Notes under the pieces: model-generated
What the model was told of the DNA's origin: nothing
Seen by the model: the letters and a program-made list of their open reading frames with translations, nothing else
The model's database searches: none
Part shown: positions 33,753 to 41,860 of the stretch, piece after piece
Layout: each line of letters starts with the position of its first letter
Numbering within the stretch: position 1 is the stretch's first letter
Program-made: the position numbers and the translations under genes
Assembly: GCF_018863395.1 (NCBI RefSeq)
Contig: NZ_JAHKRR010000002.1
Location: 596,188 to 660,187 of the forward strand
DNA: 64,000 nucleotides
Source of the DNA: Sinomicrobium weinanense
GTDB taxonomy: Bacteria > Bacteroidota > Bacteroidia > Flavobacteriales > Flavobacteriaceae
Direction: 5' to 3'

Positions 33753-34291
33753 ACCCAGTTGTTCCTTTTCAGCAGATTGCTGATATGGGCATAATGATGG
33801 TCGCAGTGCCATGCATATATGCCTATATTCTCTGCCAATGATACTTCTTTCTGTCCCGCGGGATGTATAAATACCCGTTGCAACTCTTCCCCGGACACCC
33901 CCTTCAGAAGGTACACCCATTTGGCATGCAATGCCTCCAGGGCCCGGAGAGACAACACTATGGGAGCGGCCATATCGGGAAGCTCCGCCCAGCGGTCTTC
34001 ATAATATGCCTTTATCATTGGGGTGTCTTCCGTCAATGTCCATTTGAACCTTACATAGCTGTTAGTATGACTGTCATACAGGTGATGAACCACCTGTCGC
34101 ACGGTCCATCCCCCTGGGCGGTAAGGTGTATCCAGTTGCTCCTCTGTAAGATCGGCAACCAATCTTTCCAGACGTAGGGGAAAAGTCTTTAAGGCCTCTG
34201 TCCAGTTTTCTATATGGTCCCTGGTCATGGTCTCCGGCGCAGTAAACTTCCCTATCGGGTATTGCAGTTCTTCTAGGGTGGGTGTATTCAT
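33749..34291 (-). CDS. YfiT/BstA-like DinB-fold metal-dependent protein
   Basis: A 180-residue DinB-fold protein closely like B. subtilis YfiT, a metal-dependent thiol (bacillithiol) S-transferase or hydrolase relative. The three metal histidines are present: VVHHLYDSH near 66-74 and CDHHYAHI near 167. The N-terminal signature LEELQYPIGKF fits the family. A TAnnTTTG box at 34296-34303 lies so near the start that the transcript would be nearly leaderless. It is divergent from a peroxiredoxin. Confidence 0.92.
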   Translation of the reverse strand: MNTPTLEELQYPIGKFTAPETMTRDHIENWTEALKTFPLRLERLVADLTEEQLDTPYRPGGWTVRQVVHHLYDSHTNSYVRFKWTLTEDTPMIKAYYEDRWAELPDMAAPIVLSLRALEALHAKWVYLLKGVSGEELQRVFIHPAGQKEVSLAENIGIYAWHCDHHYAHISNLLKRNNWV

Positions 34292-34295
34292 ATAT

Positions 34296-34303
34296 CAAAA
34301 ATA
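34296..34303 (-). promoter_or_regulatory. Possible promoter -7 element of the YfiT-like gene
   Basis: TATTTTTG on the minus strand, only 4 bases ahead of the start codon. Either the transcript is leaderless or this match is by chance. Confidence 0.35.
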
Positions 34304-34471
34304 GAAAAGTTATTGTACTTGCCTGTCTTTCTTCCCCGGTATTTTTCTCCTTTTTTCCAGCATTTTCTTCCCGTTTTCGTGTTAACAAATATTTTACAGC
34401 TAAATATTTCTTTATTCCATTTTAGTCTAGTAATTTTATAGGCTAAATAGTTTAATAAAAAGAGAGAAAAC

Positions 34472-35113
34472 ATGAGTACAATACGACTGGGGGATACAGC
34501 CCCGAATTTTAAAGCACAGACTTCCGAAGGAGAGATCGATTTTCACGAATACCTGGGAGACGGATGGGGAATCTTATTTTCTCACCCGGCAGACTACACC
34601 CCCGTATGCACCACCGAGCTGGGCGCCGTGGCCAAATACAAAGATGAATTTGACAAGCGCAACGTAAAAGTACTGGCCCTCAGCGTTGACGGGCTGGAAT
34701 CGCACAAAGGATGGATCAATGACATCAATGAAACGCAGAACACTACGGTAAACTTTCCGATCATTGCAGACGAGGACCGCAAGGTATCTACCCTGTACGA
34801 CATGATCCACCCCAATGCAAATGCCACAGCTACCGTACGTTCCGTTTATGTCATAGGACCGGACAAGACCATAAAGCTCATCATCACCTACCCGGCATCG
34901 ACAGGGAGGAACTTCGACGAGTTACTGCGTGTCATCGACTCCCTTCAGCTTACCCAATATCACAAGGTTGCCACACCTGCCAACTGGAAGCACGGAGAAG
35001 AAGTGGTGATCGTACCTGCGGTTTCCAGCGAAGAAGCCACCGGGATATTCACCAAAGGGTTCCGCGAAGTGAAACCCTACCTGAGAATGACACCACAGCC
35101 GAATCTTGATTAG
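34472..35113 (+). CDS. 1-Cys peroxiredoxin (Prx6 type)
   Basis: A 213-residue thiol peroxidase that reduces hydrogen peroxide and organic peroxides. The peroxidatic Cys is C46 in DYTPVCTTE, and there is no second Cys in the whole protein, so it is a true 1-Cys enzyme needing an external reductant. The long C-terminal extension (WKHGEEVVIVPAVS, RTP-like end KPYLRMTPQP) is typical of Prx6. Its stop codon overlaps the first base of a large hairpin element by two bases. Confidence 0.95.
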   Translation: MSTIRLGDTAPNFKAQTSEGEIDFHEYLGDGWGILFSHPADYTPVCTTELGAVAKYKDEFDKRNVKVLALSVDGLESHKGWINDINETQNTTVNFPIIADEDRKVSTLYDMIHPNANATATVRSVYVIGPDKTIKLIITYPASTGRNFDELLRVIDSLQLTQYHKVATPANWKHGEEVVIVPAVSSEEATGIFTKGFREVKPYLRMTPQPNLD

Positions 35114-35218
35114 ATTGATAGGAGATTGATCCCGCTATGCGGGAAAGATTGAAGGAGATTGATTTAAAGGATGTTTCAATCTCCTTCAATCTTTATCAAT
35201 CTCCTATCAATCTTTTTA
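35112..35218. terminator. Long hairpin with a nested stem, two-way terminator
   Basis: Arm 1 (35112-35130, AGATTGATAGGAGATTGAT) pairs perfectly over 19 bp with 35195-35213; arm 2 (35144-35162) pairs perfectly over 19 bp with 35176-35194. Between left arms 1 and 2 sits a small 5-bp hairpin, CCCGC-TAT-GCGGG (35131-35143), making a three-way junction. A T run follows. It lies between convergent genes. Confidence 0.85.
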
Positions 35219-35222
35219 ATAC

Positions 35223-36155
35223 TTACTTCACGTTTACCAACTCCACATCAAATACGAGAGTGGCATTGGGCGGGATCACTCCCCCGGCACCACGGCTTCC
35301 GTAAGCCAATTGCGGCGGGATGACCAGGCGAGCCTTGCCTCCGGTGTTCAGCAGCCCTATTCCTTCTTCCCATCCGGGAATTACCTGTCCTACACCGAGC
35401 TGAAAATCTATCGGTTGGTTTCTTTTATAAGAAGAGTCGAATACACTGCCATCCGTAAGCATACCTTCGTAGTGTACGGAAACGGTCTTGCCCTTTACGG
35501 CCTTGTCTCCCTGTCCCGGTTCCAGTATCTTGTACCACAGGCCACTTTCGGTCCGGTCAAAGCCTTCTGTAAGTGATTTAAGGGCATCTTCCTGTTTTTG
35601 TTTTTCTTCGGCGAGGCGTTCCTCTTTAGAAGCTTCGAATTTCCGGAAAGCCCCAACGGCATCCCAGTTTTCCGCTTCTTCACCTACCCGTACGATCTCG
35701 AGGCTTTCGATAACATCGCCCTGTGCTACCGCATCCACGACATCCTGGCCGTTTTCCACAAAACCGAATACGGTGTGTTTATTGTCCAGCCATGCAGTTT
35801 CTACATGAGTGATAAAGAATTGGCTGCCGTTGGTCCCGGGGCCGGCATTGGCCATAGAGAGCACCCCGGGGCCGGTGTGTTTCAGGTCCGGGTGGAACTC
35901 GTCATCGAACTGATAGCCGGGTCCGCCTACACCGGTTCCCTGGGGGCACCCTCCCTGTATCATAAAATCGGGGATAACACGGTGAAAAGTAAGTCCGTCA
36001 TAATAAGGTTGTCCCTCGGGCTTTGCATCGTTCTTCAGTTTACCTTCTGCCAGGCCCACAAAGTTCCCCACAGTTCCCGGGGTTTTATCGTGGGTGAGCT
36101 TTACCAGGATCTCTCCCCTGGAAGTATTGAATTTTGCGTAAATACCGTTTTGCAT
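35223..36155 (-). CDS. Fused cyclophilin - FKBP peptidyl-prolyl isomerase
   Basis: A 310-residue protein with two different prolyl-isomerase folds. Residues 1-160 are cyclophilin (FHRVIPDFMIQGGCPQGTG, GVLSMANAGPGTNGSQFFIT, HTVFGFV). Residues ~160-195 are a charged helical linker. Residues 200-310 are FKBP: KTVSVHYEGMLTDGSVFDSS, VIPGWEEGIGLLNTGGKARL and IPPNATLVFDVELV. No signal peptide is seen, so it is cytoplasmic. Its own TAnnTTTG box lies 22 bases upstream. Confidence 0.95.
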   Translation of the reverse strand: MQNGIYAKFNTSRGEILVKLTHDKTPGTVGNFVGLAEGKLKNDAKPEGQPYYDGLTFHRVIPDFMIQGGCPQGTGVGGPGYQFDDEFHPDLKHTGPGVLSMANAGPGTNGSQFFITHVETAWLDNKHTVFGFVENGQDVVDAVAQGDVIESLEIVRVGEEAENWDAVGAFRKFEASKEERLAEEKQKQEDALKSLTEGFDRTESGLWYKILEPGQGDKAVKGKTVSVHYEGMLTDGSVFDSSYKRNQPIDFQLGVGQVIPGWEEGIGLLNTGGKARLVIPPQLAYGSRGAGGVIPPNATLVFDVELVNVK

Positions 36156-36177
36156 GATCGTCTGTTTTTAATGCGGG

Positions 36178-36185
36178 CAAAGATA
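36178..36185 (-). promoter_or_regulatory. Promoter -7 element of the cyclophilin-FKBP gene
   Basis: TATCTTTG on the minus strand matches TAnnTTTG. Confidence 0.55.
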
Positions 36186-36221
36186 CATATATTTTGATAG
36201 CTCTCCCGGTACCTGGAGGGG

Positions 36222-36266
36222 TTCAAAGTTCAAAGTTTAAAGTTCAAGGTTTAAGGTTGCAGGTTG
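36222..36266. repeat. Short-word repeat (GTTCAAAGTTTAAAG units)
   Basis: Five or so imperfect copies of an (A)AGTTCAAAG/GTTTAAAG word, running into GGTTGCAGGTTGA. The same words recur at 49541-49567. It lies in the divergent gap upstream of the amidohydrolase gene. Confidence 0.6.
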
Positions 36267-36359
36267 ATCGGTCAGGTTTATCTATCATCCTGAAAATTCC
36301 ATATCATCATTATTTTTATGTAAATTCATCACAACTTTTTGACATCCAAATAAAAAACC

Positions 36360-38072
36360 ATGAAAAACATCCTTTTCCTACTCTTGTTCCTGTCATTTGT
36401 TCCGGTCCTGTTTGCCCAGGAAACCATTATACGGAACATTAGCCTTATTGATGTTAATACCGGAAAGACCAGTAACCGTACGGTAGTGATCTCCGGGGAT
36501 AAAATAGAACAGATTGCCAAACCCGGGAAAATAAAATATTCCGAAAAGGACAGTATCATAGACGGAACCGGAAAATACCTGATGCCTGGCCTTGTGGACA
36601 GTCACATCCATTTTTTCCAGTCTGGCGGGCTGTATACCCGTCCCGATGCCATAGATCTCCGGAACATGTTTTCATATGAAAAGGAAAGGGAACAAGGCCT
36701 GAAAAACACCAAAGACTACCTGAAACGCTATCTCCGGCTGGGCATCACTACTGTTGTGGATGTCGGTGGCCCCTTTTCCAATTTTGCCATACGGGATTCC
36801 GTAAGCAAGGAGCTCATTGCTCCCGACATACTGGTCACCGGGCCTTTGTTTTCCATCGTGGCCAGGCCCAAACTGGCACTGGATGATCCGCCCATCGTTA
36901 AAGTATCTTCTGCAAAAGACATCGATTCCCTTTTTACCAAAATGCTTCCTTACAAACCAGATTTTATCAAGGTCTGGTATATTGCCAACGACGAGTATCC
37001 TGCGAAAAAGTCTTTCCCCCTGGTGGAACACGTCGGCAAACTCGCTGCTGCGAACGGATTAAAACTCGCCGTGCACTCCACCCAGCTACAAACTGCCCGG
37101 CTTGCCGTACAGGCAGGAGCTTCGATCCTGGTGCACAGCGTAGATGACCATGTTATACCGGACGATTTTATTAAGGTCCTGAAAAAGAAAAACGTCACAT
37201 ATATCCCCACGCTTATCGTATCCCGGAACTACTACAAAGCCTTTTCAGGAACTCCCGGCGACCACCCCCAGGACCTGAAATGGGCCAATCCCCATGCCTA
37301 CGGGTCCTTAAAGGACCTCGAAACCGTGGAACAGGAAAAATGGCCTTCTGTGGTCAAATGGTTAAAGGAAAACGGTATTCCTGAGGTGATCTCCCGAAAC
37401 GACTCGATCATGGCGGTAAACCTCCGTAAACTCATTAAAACGGGGGTAAATATTGCCACGGGAACGGATGCAGGAAATATAGGTACCCAACACGCTTCTT
37501 CTTATATCCAGGAATTACGGGCCATGCAGGATGCAGGGCTCACCACTGCCGAGATCCTGAAGGCCTCCACTGTAAATCCCGCTTCGGCATTCGGATTGGA
37601 AAACAGCACGGGCATTGTGGAAGAAGGCAAACAAGCTGACCTCTTGTTGCTGAATAAAAATCCCCTGGAGTCGCTGGATAACCTGAATTCCATATACCGG
37701 GTCATAAAAAAAGGGCAAGTCATACAACCCGATTCGATTCTAACAGAAAGCCCTGAAATGGTAGTGCAACGACAGGTCAATGCCTACAATGCCCGGAATA
37801 TGGATGCCTTCCTGGACACCTATTCCGGCAATGTGGAAATATTCGACGCCGACGGAAAACGGATCATGCAGGGAAAGGAAATGATGCGGGCCAATTACCA
37901 GAAACTTTTTGACCGTACCTCTAACCTGCATTGTGAGATTGAAAACCGCATTATAATAAATAATAAGGTGATCGACAAGGAAAAAGTGAGGGCCGGAGAG
38001 CGGACCTTTCATGCCGTAGCCATGTATAAAGTGGAAAACGGCAAGATAACCCAGGTTGATTTTATAAAATAG
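36360..38072 (+). CDS. Exported amidohydrolase with C-terminal NTF2-like domain
   Basis: A 570-residue imidazolonepropionase-like amidohydrolase. Signal peptide to about residue 19 (VLFAQ). Metal-binding HxH is at H82/H84 (GLVDSHIHFF); later ligands are in LAVHSTQL (~234), ILVHSVDDH (~254) and GTDAGN (~374). The barrel ends near residue 455 (NSIYRVIKKGQVI). The last ~110 residues (MVVQRQVNAYNARNMDAFLDTYSG onward) form a SnoaL/NTF2-like domain, an unusual partner. The substrate is unknown, perhaps a cyclic amide or peptide. Confidence 0.9.
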   Translation: MKNILFLLLFLSFVPVLFAQETIIRNISLIDVNTGKTSNRTVVISGDKIEQIAKPGKIKYSEKDSIIDGTGKYLMPGLVDSHIHFFQSGGLYTRPDAIDLRNMFSYEKEREQGLKNTKDYLKRYLRLGITTVVDVGGPFSNFAIRDSVSKELIAPDILVTGPLFSIVARPKLALDDPPIVKVSSAKDIDSLFTKMLPYKPDFIKVWYIANDEYPAKKSFPLVEHVGKLAAANGLKLAVHSTQLQTARLAVQAGASILVHSVDDHVIPDDFIKVLKKKNVTYIPTLIVSRNYYKAFSGTPGDHPQDLKWANPHAYGSLKDLETVEQEKWPSVVKWLKENGIPEVISRNDSIMAVNLRKLIKTGVNIATGTDAGNIGTQHASSYIQELRAMQDAGLTTAEILKASTVNPASAFGLENSTGIVEEGKQADLLLLNKNPLESLDNLNSIYRVIKKGQVIQPDSILTESPEMVVQRQVNAYNARNMDAFLDTYSGNVEIFDADGKRIMQGKEMMRANYQKLFDRTSNLHCEIENRIIINNKVIDKEKVRAGERTFHAVAMYKVENGKITQVDFIK

Positions 38073-38172
38073 CGAGGTTCCCGTACCCTGTCTCCATATC
38101 ACAGGATAAATGTGTCACAATCCCCCCGCTAAAACGTCACTTATCCCCCCTGAAACTGTAACTCTCTGATCG

Positions 38173-38180
38173 TATATTTG
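38173..38180 (+). promoter_or_regulatory. Promoter -7 element of the VOC-protein operon
   Basis: TATATTTG, exact TAnnTTTG, 58 bases ahead of the start. Confidence 0.55.
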
Positions 38181-38238
38181 TTACACATACTTTTAACCGG
38201 TTACGGTTAATATTGTCCAAACCAAAAACAAAATAAAA

Positions 38239-39174
38239 ATGGAGACGAACAGCACCCAAAAGATCATTCCGAACCTCTGGTTCGACATGGAGGCAGAAGA
38301 AGCTGCCCGGTTCTATACTTCCCTGTTCAAAAACTCAGGGATAGGCCTGATTACAAGATATGGCAAAGAAGGTTTTGAATTTCACCAAAAACCGGTCGGA
38401 ACGGTGATGACCATGGAATTTGAGATCGAAGGCTATAAATTCGTAGCCCTGAACGGAGGGCCTCAATTCAAACTCAATCCTTCAGTGTCGTTTTTTGTTA
38501 CCTGTGAGACCGAAGCGGAAACAGACAGGCTATGGAAAAGCCTCTCCGACAAGGGAGCTGTCCTGATGCCACTGGACAAATATCCGTGGAGTGGAAAATA
38601 CGGTTTTGTACAGGACCGTTATGGCCTTACCTGGCAGATAAGCCTCGGAAAAATATCGGATGTAGGCCAGAAAATCACGCCCTGCCTGCTATTTGTCAAC
38701 AAACACCTGGGACAGGCGGAAGCGGCATTACAACAATACACCAAAATTTTCGATTCTTCGGTCGTGGATGGTATTCTCAAATACGGCCCCGGAGAAGAGG
38801 CCTCTGAAGGTATGGTAAGACATGCGCAATTCAGCCTCCTGGGCGAAAAGTTCATGGTAATGGACGGTGCAGGAGAACATCCTTTTGTCTTTAACGAAGC
38901 CATTTCCTTTATCGTAAACTGTAAAGACCAGGAAGAAATAGATTATTACTGGGACAGACTTTCCGAAGGAGGTGACGAAAAAGCACAGGTATGCGGATGG
39001 CTCAAGGACAGGTTCGGGGTCTCCTGGCAGGTTATACCCGAAATACTTCCCCAAATGTTCGGAGGAGACGATCCGAAAAGGGTCAACCGGATGACACAGG
39101 CCCTCTTTCAAATGAAAAAGCTGGATATCCGGAAATTAAAGGAGGCATATGATTATGACGAAAGTCACGTATAA
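38239..39174 (+). CDS. Two-domain VOC (PhnB-like) protein
   Basis: A 311-residue cytoplasmic protein made of two PhnB-type vicinal-oxygen-chelate domains: residues ~8-140 (IIPNLWFDMEAEEAARFYTSLF ... DRYGLTWQISLG) and ~148-280 (ITPCLLFVNKHLGQAEAALQQY ... DRFGVSWQVIPE). Each ends in the D-R-[YF]-G-[LV]-[TS]-W-Q signature. Such proteins are widely mislabelled as 3-demethylubiquinone methyltransferases. Function unknown. It is followed after 12 bases by a DUF1801 gene in the same operon. Confidence 0.9.
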   Translation: METNSTQKIIPNLWFDMEAEEAARFYTSLFKNSGIGLITRYGKEGFEFHQKPVGTVMTMEFEIEGYKFVALNGGPQFKLNPSVSFFVTCETEAETDRLWKSLSDKGAVLMPLDKYPWSGKYGFVQDRYGLTWQISLGKISDVGQKITPCLLFVNKHLGQAEAALQQYTKIFDSSVVDGILKYGPGEEASEGMVRHAQFSLLGEKFMVMDGAGEHPFVFNEAISFIVNCKDQEEIDYYWDRLSEGGDEKAQVCGWLKDRFGVSWQVIPEILPQMFGGDDPKRVNRMTQALFQMKKLDIRKLKEAYDYDESHV

Positions 39175-39186
39175 ATAAACAAAGTT

Positions 39187-39549
39187 ATGCCCGGGACAAA
39201 TTTTAAAACAGTAGACGAATATCTCGATACCTTTCCGCAACGCACACGGAAAATCCTGGAAAAAGTACGGGAAGCCATCCGGGAAACCGCCCCCGAAGCA
39301 GAAGAGGTGATCAGCTACCAGATGCCCACGTATAAACTCGGCAAAAACCTGGTACATTTTGCAGGCTATGCAAACCATATCGGTTTTTACCCCACGCCCT
39401 CGGCCATTACAGCATTTGCAGATGAGCTAAAGGGATACAAGACCTCCAAGGGAGCCGTACAGTTTCCGCTGGACCATCCGCTGCCACTGGAACTCATAAC
39501 CCGGATAGTACAGTTCAGGATAAAGGAAAACGCAAAAAAACAGTCTTAG
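39187..39549 (+). CDS. DUF1801 protein
   Basis: A 120-residue protein of the DUF1801 (YdhG-like) family: VDEYLDTFPQRTRKILEKVREAI, EAEEVISYQMPTYKLGKNLV, GFYPTPSAITAF and a C-terminal KGAVQFPLDHPLPLELITRIVQFR. Its fold resembles frataxin-like iron-binding proteins, and B. subtilis relatives have been called iron chaperones. It is in one operon with the VOC protein. Its stop shares bases TTAG with the convergent Smr gene. Confidence 0.92.
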   Translation: MPGTNFKTVDEYLDTFPQRTRKILEKVREAIRETAPEAEEVISYQMPTYKLGKNLVHFAGYANHIGFYPTPSAITAFADELKGYKTSKGAVQFPLDHPLPLELITRIVQFRIKENAKKQS

Positions 39550-40091
39550 CCGTTCTGAAAAATGTAGACTTCCGTAGCGCCCAAGCCATATTTCCTGAAA
39601 TCTGCGGCGTAGAATTTTACATTGTCATATCGCCCGAACAAATATTCGAGTTCCGTCTTGAGCACACCTTCGCCCACCCCGTGGATAAAGACCACCTTTT
39701 GTATGCGCTTGCGGATAGCGAATTCTAGCTGCCTTCTCGCGGTATCGAGTTGAATGGTGAGCATATCGTGGCTGGTCATACCCCTGGTAGAGGGAACTAA
39801 TTGATGAATATGCAGATCTACCTCCATCCTGGGGGCGTCCCGCTCCTTGGGTTTAAAGGTGGCCTTTCGCCTGCGTCGTCCCCCTTCCTTTTCGGGCAGG
39901 TGTTTGTCCACATCCAGAGGGGCCTTTTGCAGTAAGGAAGGATCGTTGATCTTAACGACCTCTCCCTGGGATAACTCCAGTTCAAACCCGTCATCCGTAA
40001 GGATATAGAGCACGCCCTCCCGTATGGCAGTCACTTTACCTGCCAGCGAATCGTCTATGGTCTCCACCCTGTCTCCAACCTTTATGCTCAT
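39546..40091 (-). CDS. Smr-domain (MutS2 C-terminal type) nuclease-like protein with DUF2027 N-terminus
   Basis: A 181-residue protein. The N-terminal ~60 residues are SH3-like (KVGDRVETIDDSLAGKVTAI, DUF2027). Then a basic linker (GGRRRRKATFKPKER), and a C-terminal Smr domain: MEVDLHIHQLVPS, VFIHGVGEGVLKTELEYLF (the H-G-x-G catalytic-type loop) and a final ATEVYIF. Smr domains nick DNA or RNA; the role here is unknown. The start at 40091 is set by the preceding stop at 40096, 4 bases ahead. Confidence 0.9.
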   Translation of the reverse strand: MSIKVGDRVETIDDSLAGKVTAIREGVLYILTDDGFELELSQGEVVKINDPSLLQKAPLDVDKHLPEKEGGRRRRKATFKPKERDAPRMEVDLHIHQLVPSTRGMTSHDMLTIQLDTARRQLEFAIRKRIQKVVFIHGVGEGVLKTELEYLFGRYDNVKFYAADFRKYGLGATEVYIFQNG

Positions 40092-40095
40092 GATC

Positions 40096-40371
40096 TTATG
40101 TTGTCTTGTCTTTTTCCCTGTCTTCCCCGTTGCTTTTCCATCTGTCATTTCCGGTTTCTTCTTCCCCGCCGGGATCATTGGAACTGTTTTCTTTAGGATT
40201 GTCCCTCACCCAACGGGTGGTTGCTTTGTACAGGCCGAACATAAGCAATACAAAACCGAGTATCAGCAAATACGGATCTTCCCTGTTTTCTTTACCCTGC
40301 TCTGTAAATACCAGTGCTCCACCGATGAGTATCAGGATAAAATACAATATGCGTTGATTTTTGGCGCTCAT
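40096..40371 (-). CDS. Small two-helix membrane protein
   Basis: A 91-residue protein with two membrane helices (about 8-24 and 34-50) and a long acidic, polar C-terminal tail (55-91) that is probably cytoplasmic. No family recognised. It precedes the Smr gene by 4 bases, so the two are cotranscribed and probably coupled. Confidence 0.75.
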   Translation of the reverse strand: MSAKNQRILYFILILIGGALVFTEQGKENREDPYLLILGFVLLMFGLYKATTRWVRDNPKENSSNDPGGEEETGNDRWKSNGEDREKDKTT

Positions 40372-40406
40372 CCTTACTTTTTCTCAAAAATAATACTAAT
40401 TTAGGT

Positions 40407-40712
40407 TTGTCAAAGCTAAATACCACACTGATTTTGGATGTTGAAAAATACATGCTCCCCTGCATAAACAAGCAATTGTTCGGTTTTGAGTGCCCCGGAT
40501 GCGGACTGCAACGTGCTGCAGCCCTGCTCTTCAAAGGGGATTTTGCCGGGGCGTTTGAGATGTATCCTGCGATCTACCCCCTCTGCTTCCTCTTTGTATT
40601 CCTGTTTCTGGACGTTCTCTGGAAAAAAAGGAATTTTTCCGGGATTACCGCAGGCCTGGCCACTATTAGCACTGTATTTATTTTATGTAATTATATCCTT
40701 AAATTCTTATAA
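40407..40712 (+). CDS. DUF2752 membrane protein
   Basis: A 101-residue membrane protein with the DUF2752 hallmark FGFECPGCGLQRAAALLFKG near 25-44 (paired cysteines CxxC) followed by two membrane helices. Start is uncertain: TTG at 40407 gives the residues SKLNTTLILDVEKYM that relatives usually have, while the first ATG (40452) would give an 86-residue form. It is probably in an operon with the next gene, 10 bases downstream. Confidence 0.85.
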   Translation: MSKLNTTLILDVEKYMLPCINKQLFGFECPGCGLQRAAALLFKGDFAGAFEMYPAIYPLCFLFVFLFLDVLWKKRNFSGITAGLATISTVFILCNYILKFL

Positions 40713-40722
40713 CCATTAAATT

Positions 40723-41040
40723 ATGGAAAAACAACAATTACCCAATGCTACGCTCATCCTTGTTTTAAGTATCGCTTCTATCCTGTGTTGTTGTGCATAC
40801 GGAGCGGGTATTATCCCCGCAGTGATCTCCCTGGTACTGGCCAACAAATCGGTAAAACTATATAAGGCAGACCCTGAGCTCTACGATAATTTCAGCAATA
40901 TAAAAACAGGAAGGATCATTGCCATTATTGGTATTGTACTCAATGCTGTCTACATCGTTTATTCAATAGCAATGATCGCCATATTCGGTATTGATGGCCT
41001 TATGGAGCGATACCAGCTCATTCAAGAACAATACCAGTAA
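40723..41040 (+). CDS. CCC-motif membrane protein (DUF4190-like)
   Basis: A 105-residue protein with two membrane helices. The first holds the CCC triplet (SIASILCCCAYGAGIIPAVI), then the cytoplasmic loop VLANKSVKLYKADPELYDNF, then helix two (IAIIGIVLNAVYIVYSIAMI). It matches the 'CCC motif membrane protein' group often found with DUF2752 genes in flavobacteria. Role unknown; the triplet may be a lipidation or metal site. Confidence 0.88.
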   Translation: MEKQQLPNATLILVLSIASILCCCAYGAGIIPAVISLVLANKSVKLYKADPELYDNFSNIKTGRIIAIIGIVLNAVYIVYSIAMIAIFGIDGLMERYQLIQEQYQ

Positions 41041-41045
41041 TAAGT

Positions 41046-41105
41046 ATGAAGTTGGGAGTACGAAGTGGAATGCTAACAATCTCTTTCTAACTTCGTACTT
41101 CACAC
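41046..41105. repeat. Short-word inverted repeat (GAAGT/ACTTC units)
   Basis: Left words GAAGTTGGGAGTACGAAGT pair partly with ACTTCGTACTTC on the right; the core GTACGAAGT (41058-41066) and ACTTCGTAC (41090-41098) are perfect complements. It may end the CCC-motif transcript. Confidence 0.6.
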
Positions 41106-41135
41106 TATATTCTTAAATCCCCATAACCTGATTTT

Positions 41136-41325
41136 ATGCAGGAGAAGCCTGCCGGGCATCGAGGAAAGCAAAGACATGGGCGCTGATCTCTATCGGTTCT
41201 GTTCTTGTGGCTTCAATACTCATGTTCATGCTGGCATTACTGTCGCATATAATACCATTATCCTTGAGCTGTACGCACCTGCTTAAAAAAACACTATTCC
41301 CCCAGCCCCTCGCGTATATTCCTTA
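41136..41325 (+). pseudogene. Possible remnant of a small membrane-protein gene
   Basis: An ATG at 41136 opens MQEKPAG and then stops early. In the next frame the same stretch reads on into a hydrophobic helix, KTWALISIGSVLVASILMF, before a stop near 41325. A single frameshift would join them into one small membrane protein like its neighbours. The evidence is only hydrophobicity and position after two small membrane genes. Confidence 0.3.
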
Positions 41326-41533
41326 GCAATTGCTCCAGGCCGTTAACTTTAATTTCGAGCATGGCCTGCAGTTGTTTGCCCAGGGTTCCGCGGGGAAAAC
41401 CCTTTTGCCGGAACCAAACGAGATAGGGTTCGGGAAGGTCCGTGATATAAACGTCCTTGTATTTACCAAAGGGCATTCTGGTTGTGGCTAGTTTTACCAG
41501 GAACTCCCGGTTATATTGCATTTCCATAGTCAT
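41294..41533 (-). CDS. DUF3820 protein
   Basis: A 79-residue protein of the DUF3820 family: REFLVKLATTRMPFGKYKDV, LPEPYLVWFRQKGFPRGTLG and a C-terminal helix. Function unknown. The longer start (TTG 21 bases upstream) overlaps a good TAnnTTTG box at 41552-41559, so one of the ATGs at 41533, 41527 or 41521 must be used; I give the first. Confidence 0.85.
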   Translation of the reverse strand: MTMEMQYNREFLVKLATTRMPFGKYKDVYITDLPEPYLVWFRQKGFPRGTLGKQLQAMLEIKVNGLEQLLRNIREGLGE

Positions 41534-41551
41534 TGTATGATGGTAACCGCA

Positions 41552-41559
41552 CAAAGTTA
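41552..41559 (-). promoter_or_regulatory. Promoter -7 element of the DUF3820 gene
   Basis: TAACTTTG on the minus strand, exact TAnnTTTG, 18 bases ahead of the first plausible ATG. It helps decide the start. Confidence 0.55.
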
Positions 41560-41683
41560 ACTTTTTCCCTCCCGAAAATATATCCGCAGATACAGGGATA
41601 TGAAATTTATCTTCATTTTTATACTTTTCATCCTGAGGTAAGAAAAATTTTTCAAATAATTAACATTATATCCTAAAAAAACA

Positions 41684-41691
41684 TAAATTTG
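41684..41691 (+). promoter_or_regulatory. Aquaporin promoter, -7 element
   Basis: TAAATTTG, exact TAnnTTTG, 169 bases ahead of the aquaporin start; the remaining leader is otherwise featureless. It covers most of the 306-base gap between the DUF3820 gene and aqpZ. Confidence 0.45.
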
Positions 41692-41860
41692 ATATAACCT
41701 GGTTTACAGCTAAGTAAGTTCACATTTTATTTTTTTGCAATAATCGTAATACGCATGATTTTTCAGTAATGTCCGGAAAAGAGAGCGAGCTCCCGGGACA
41801 GTACAGGTCATGCCAAACACTATTTATCAACCAGGGTTGTTACCCGTAAAACACAATTTT

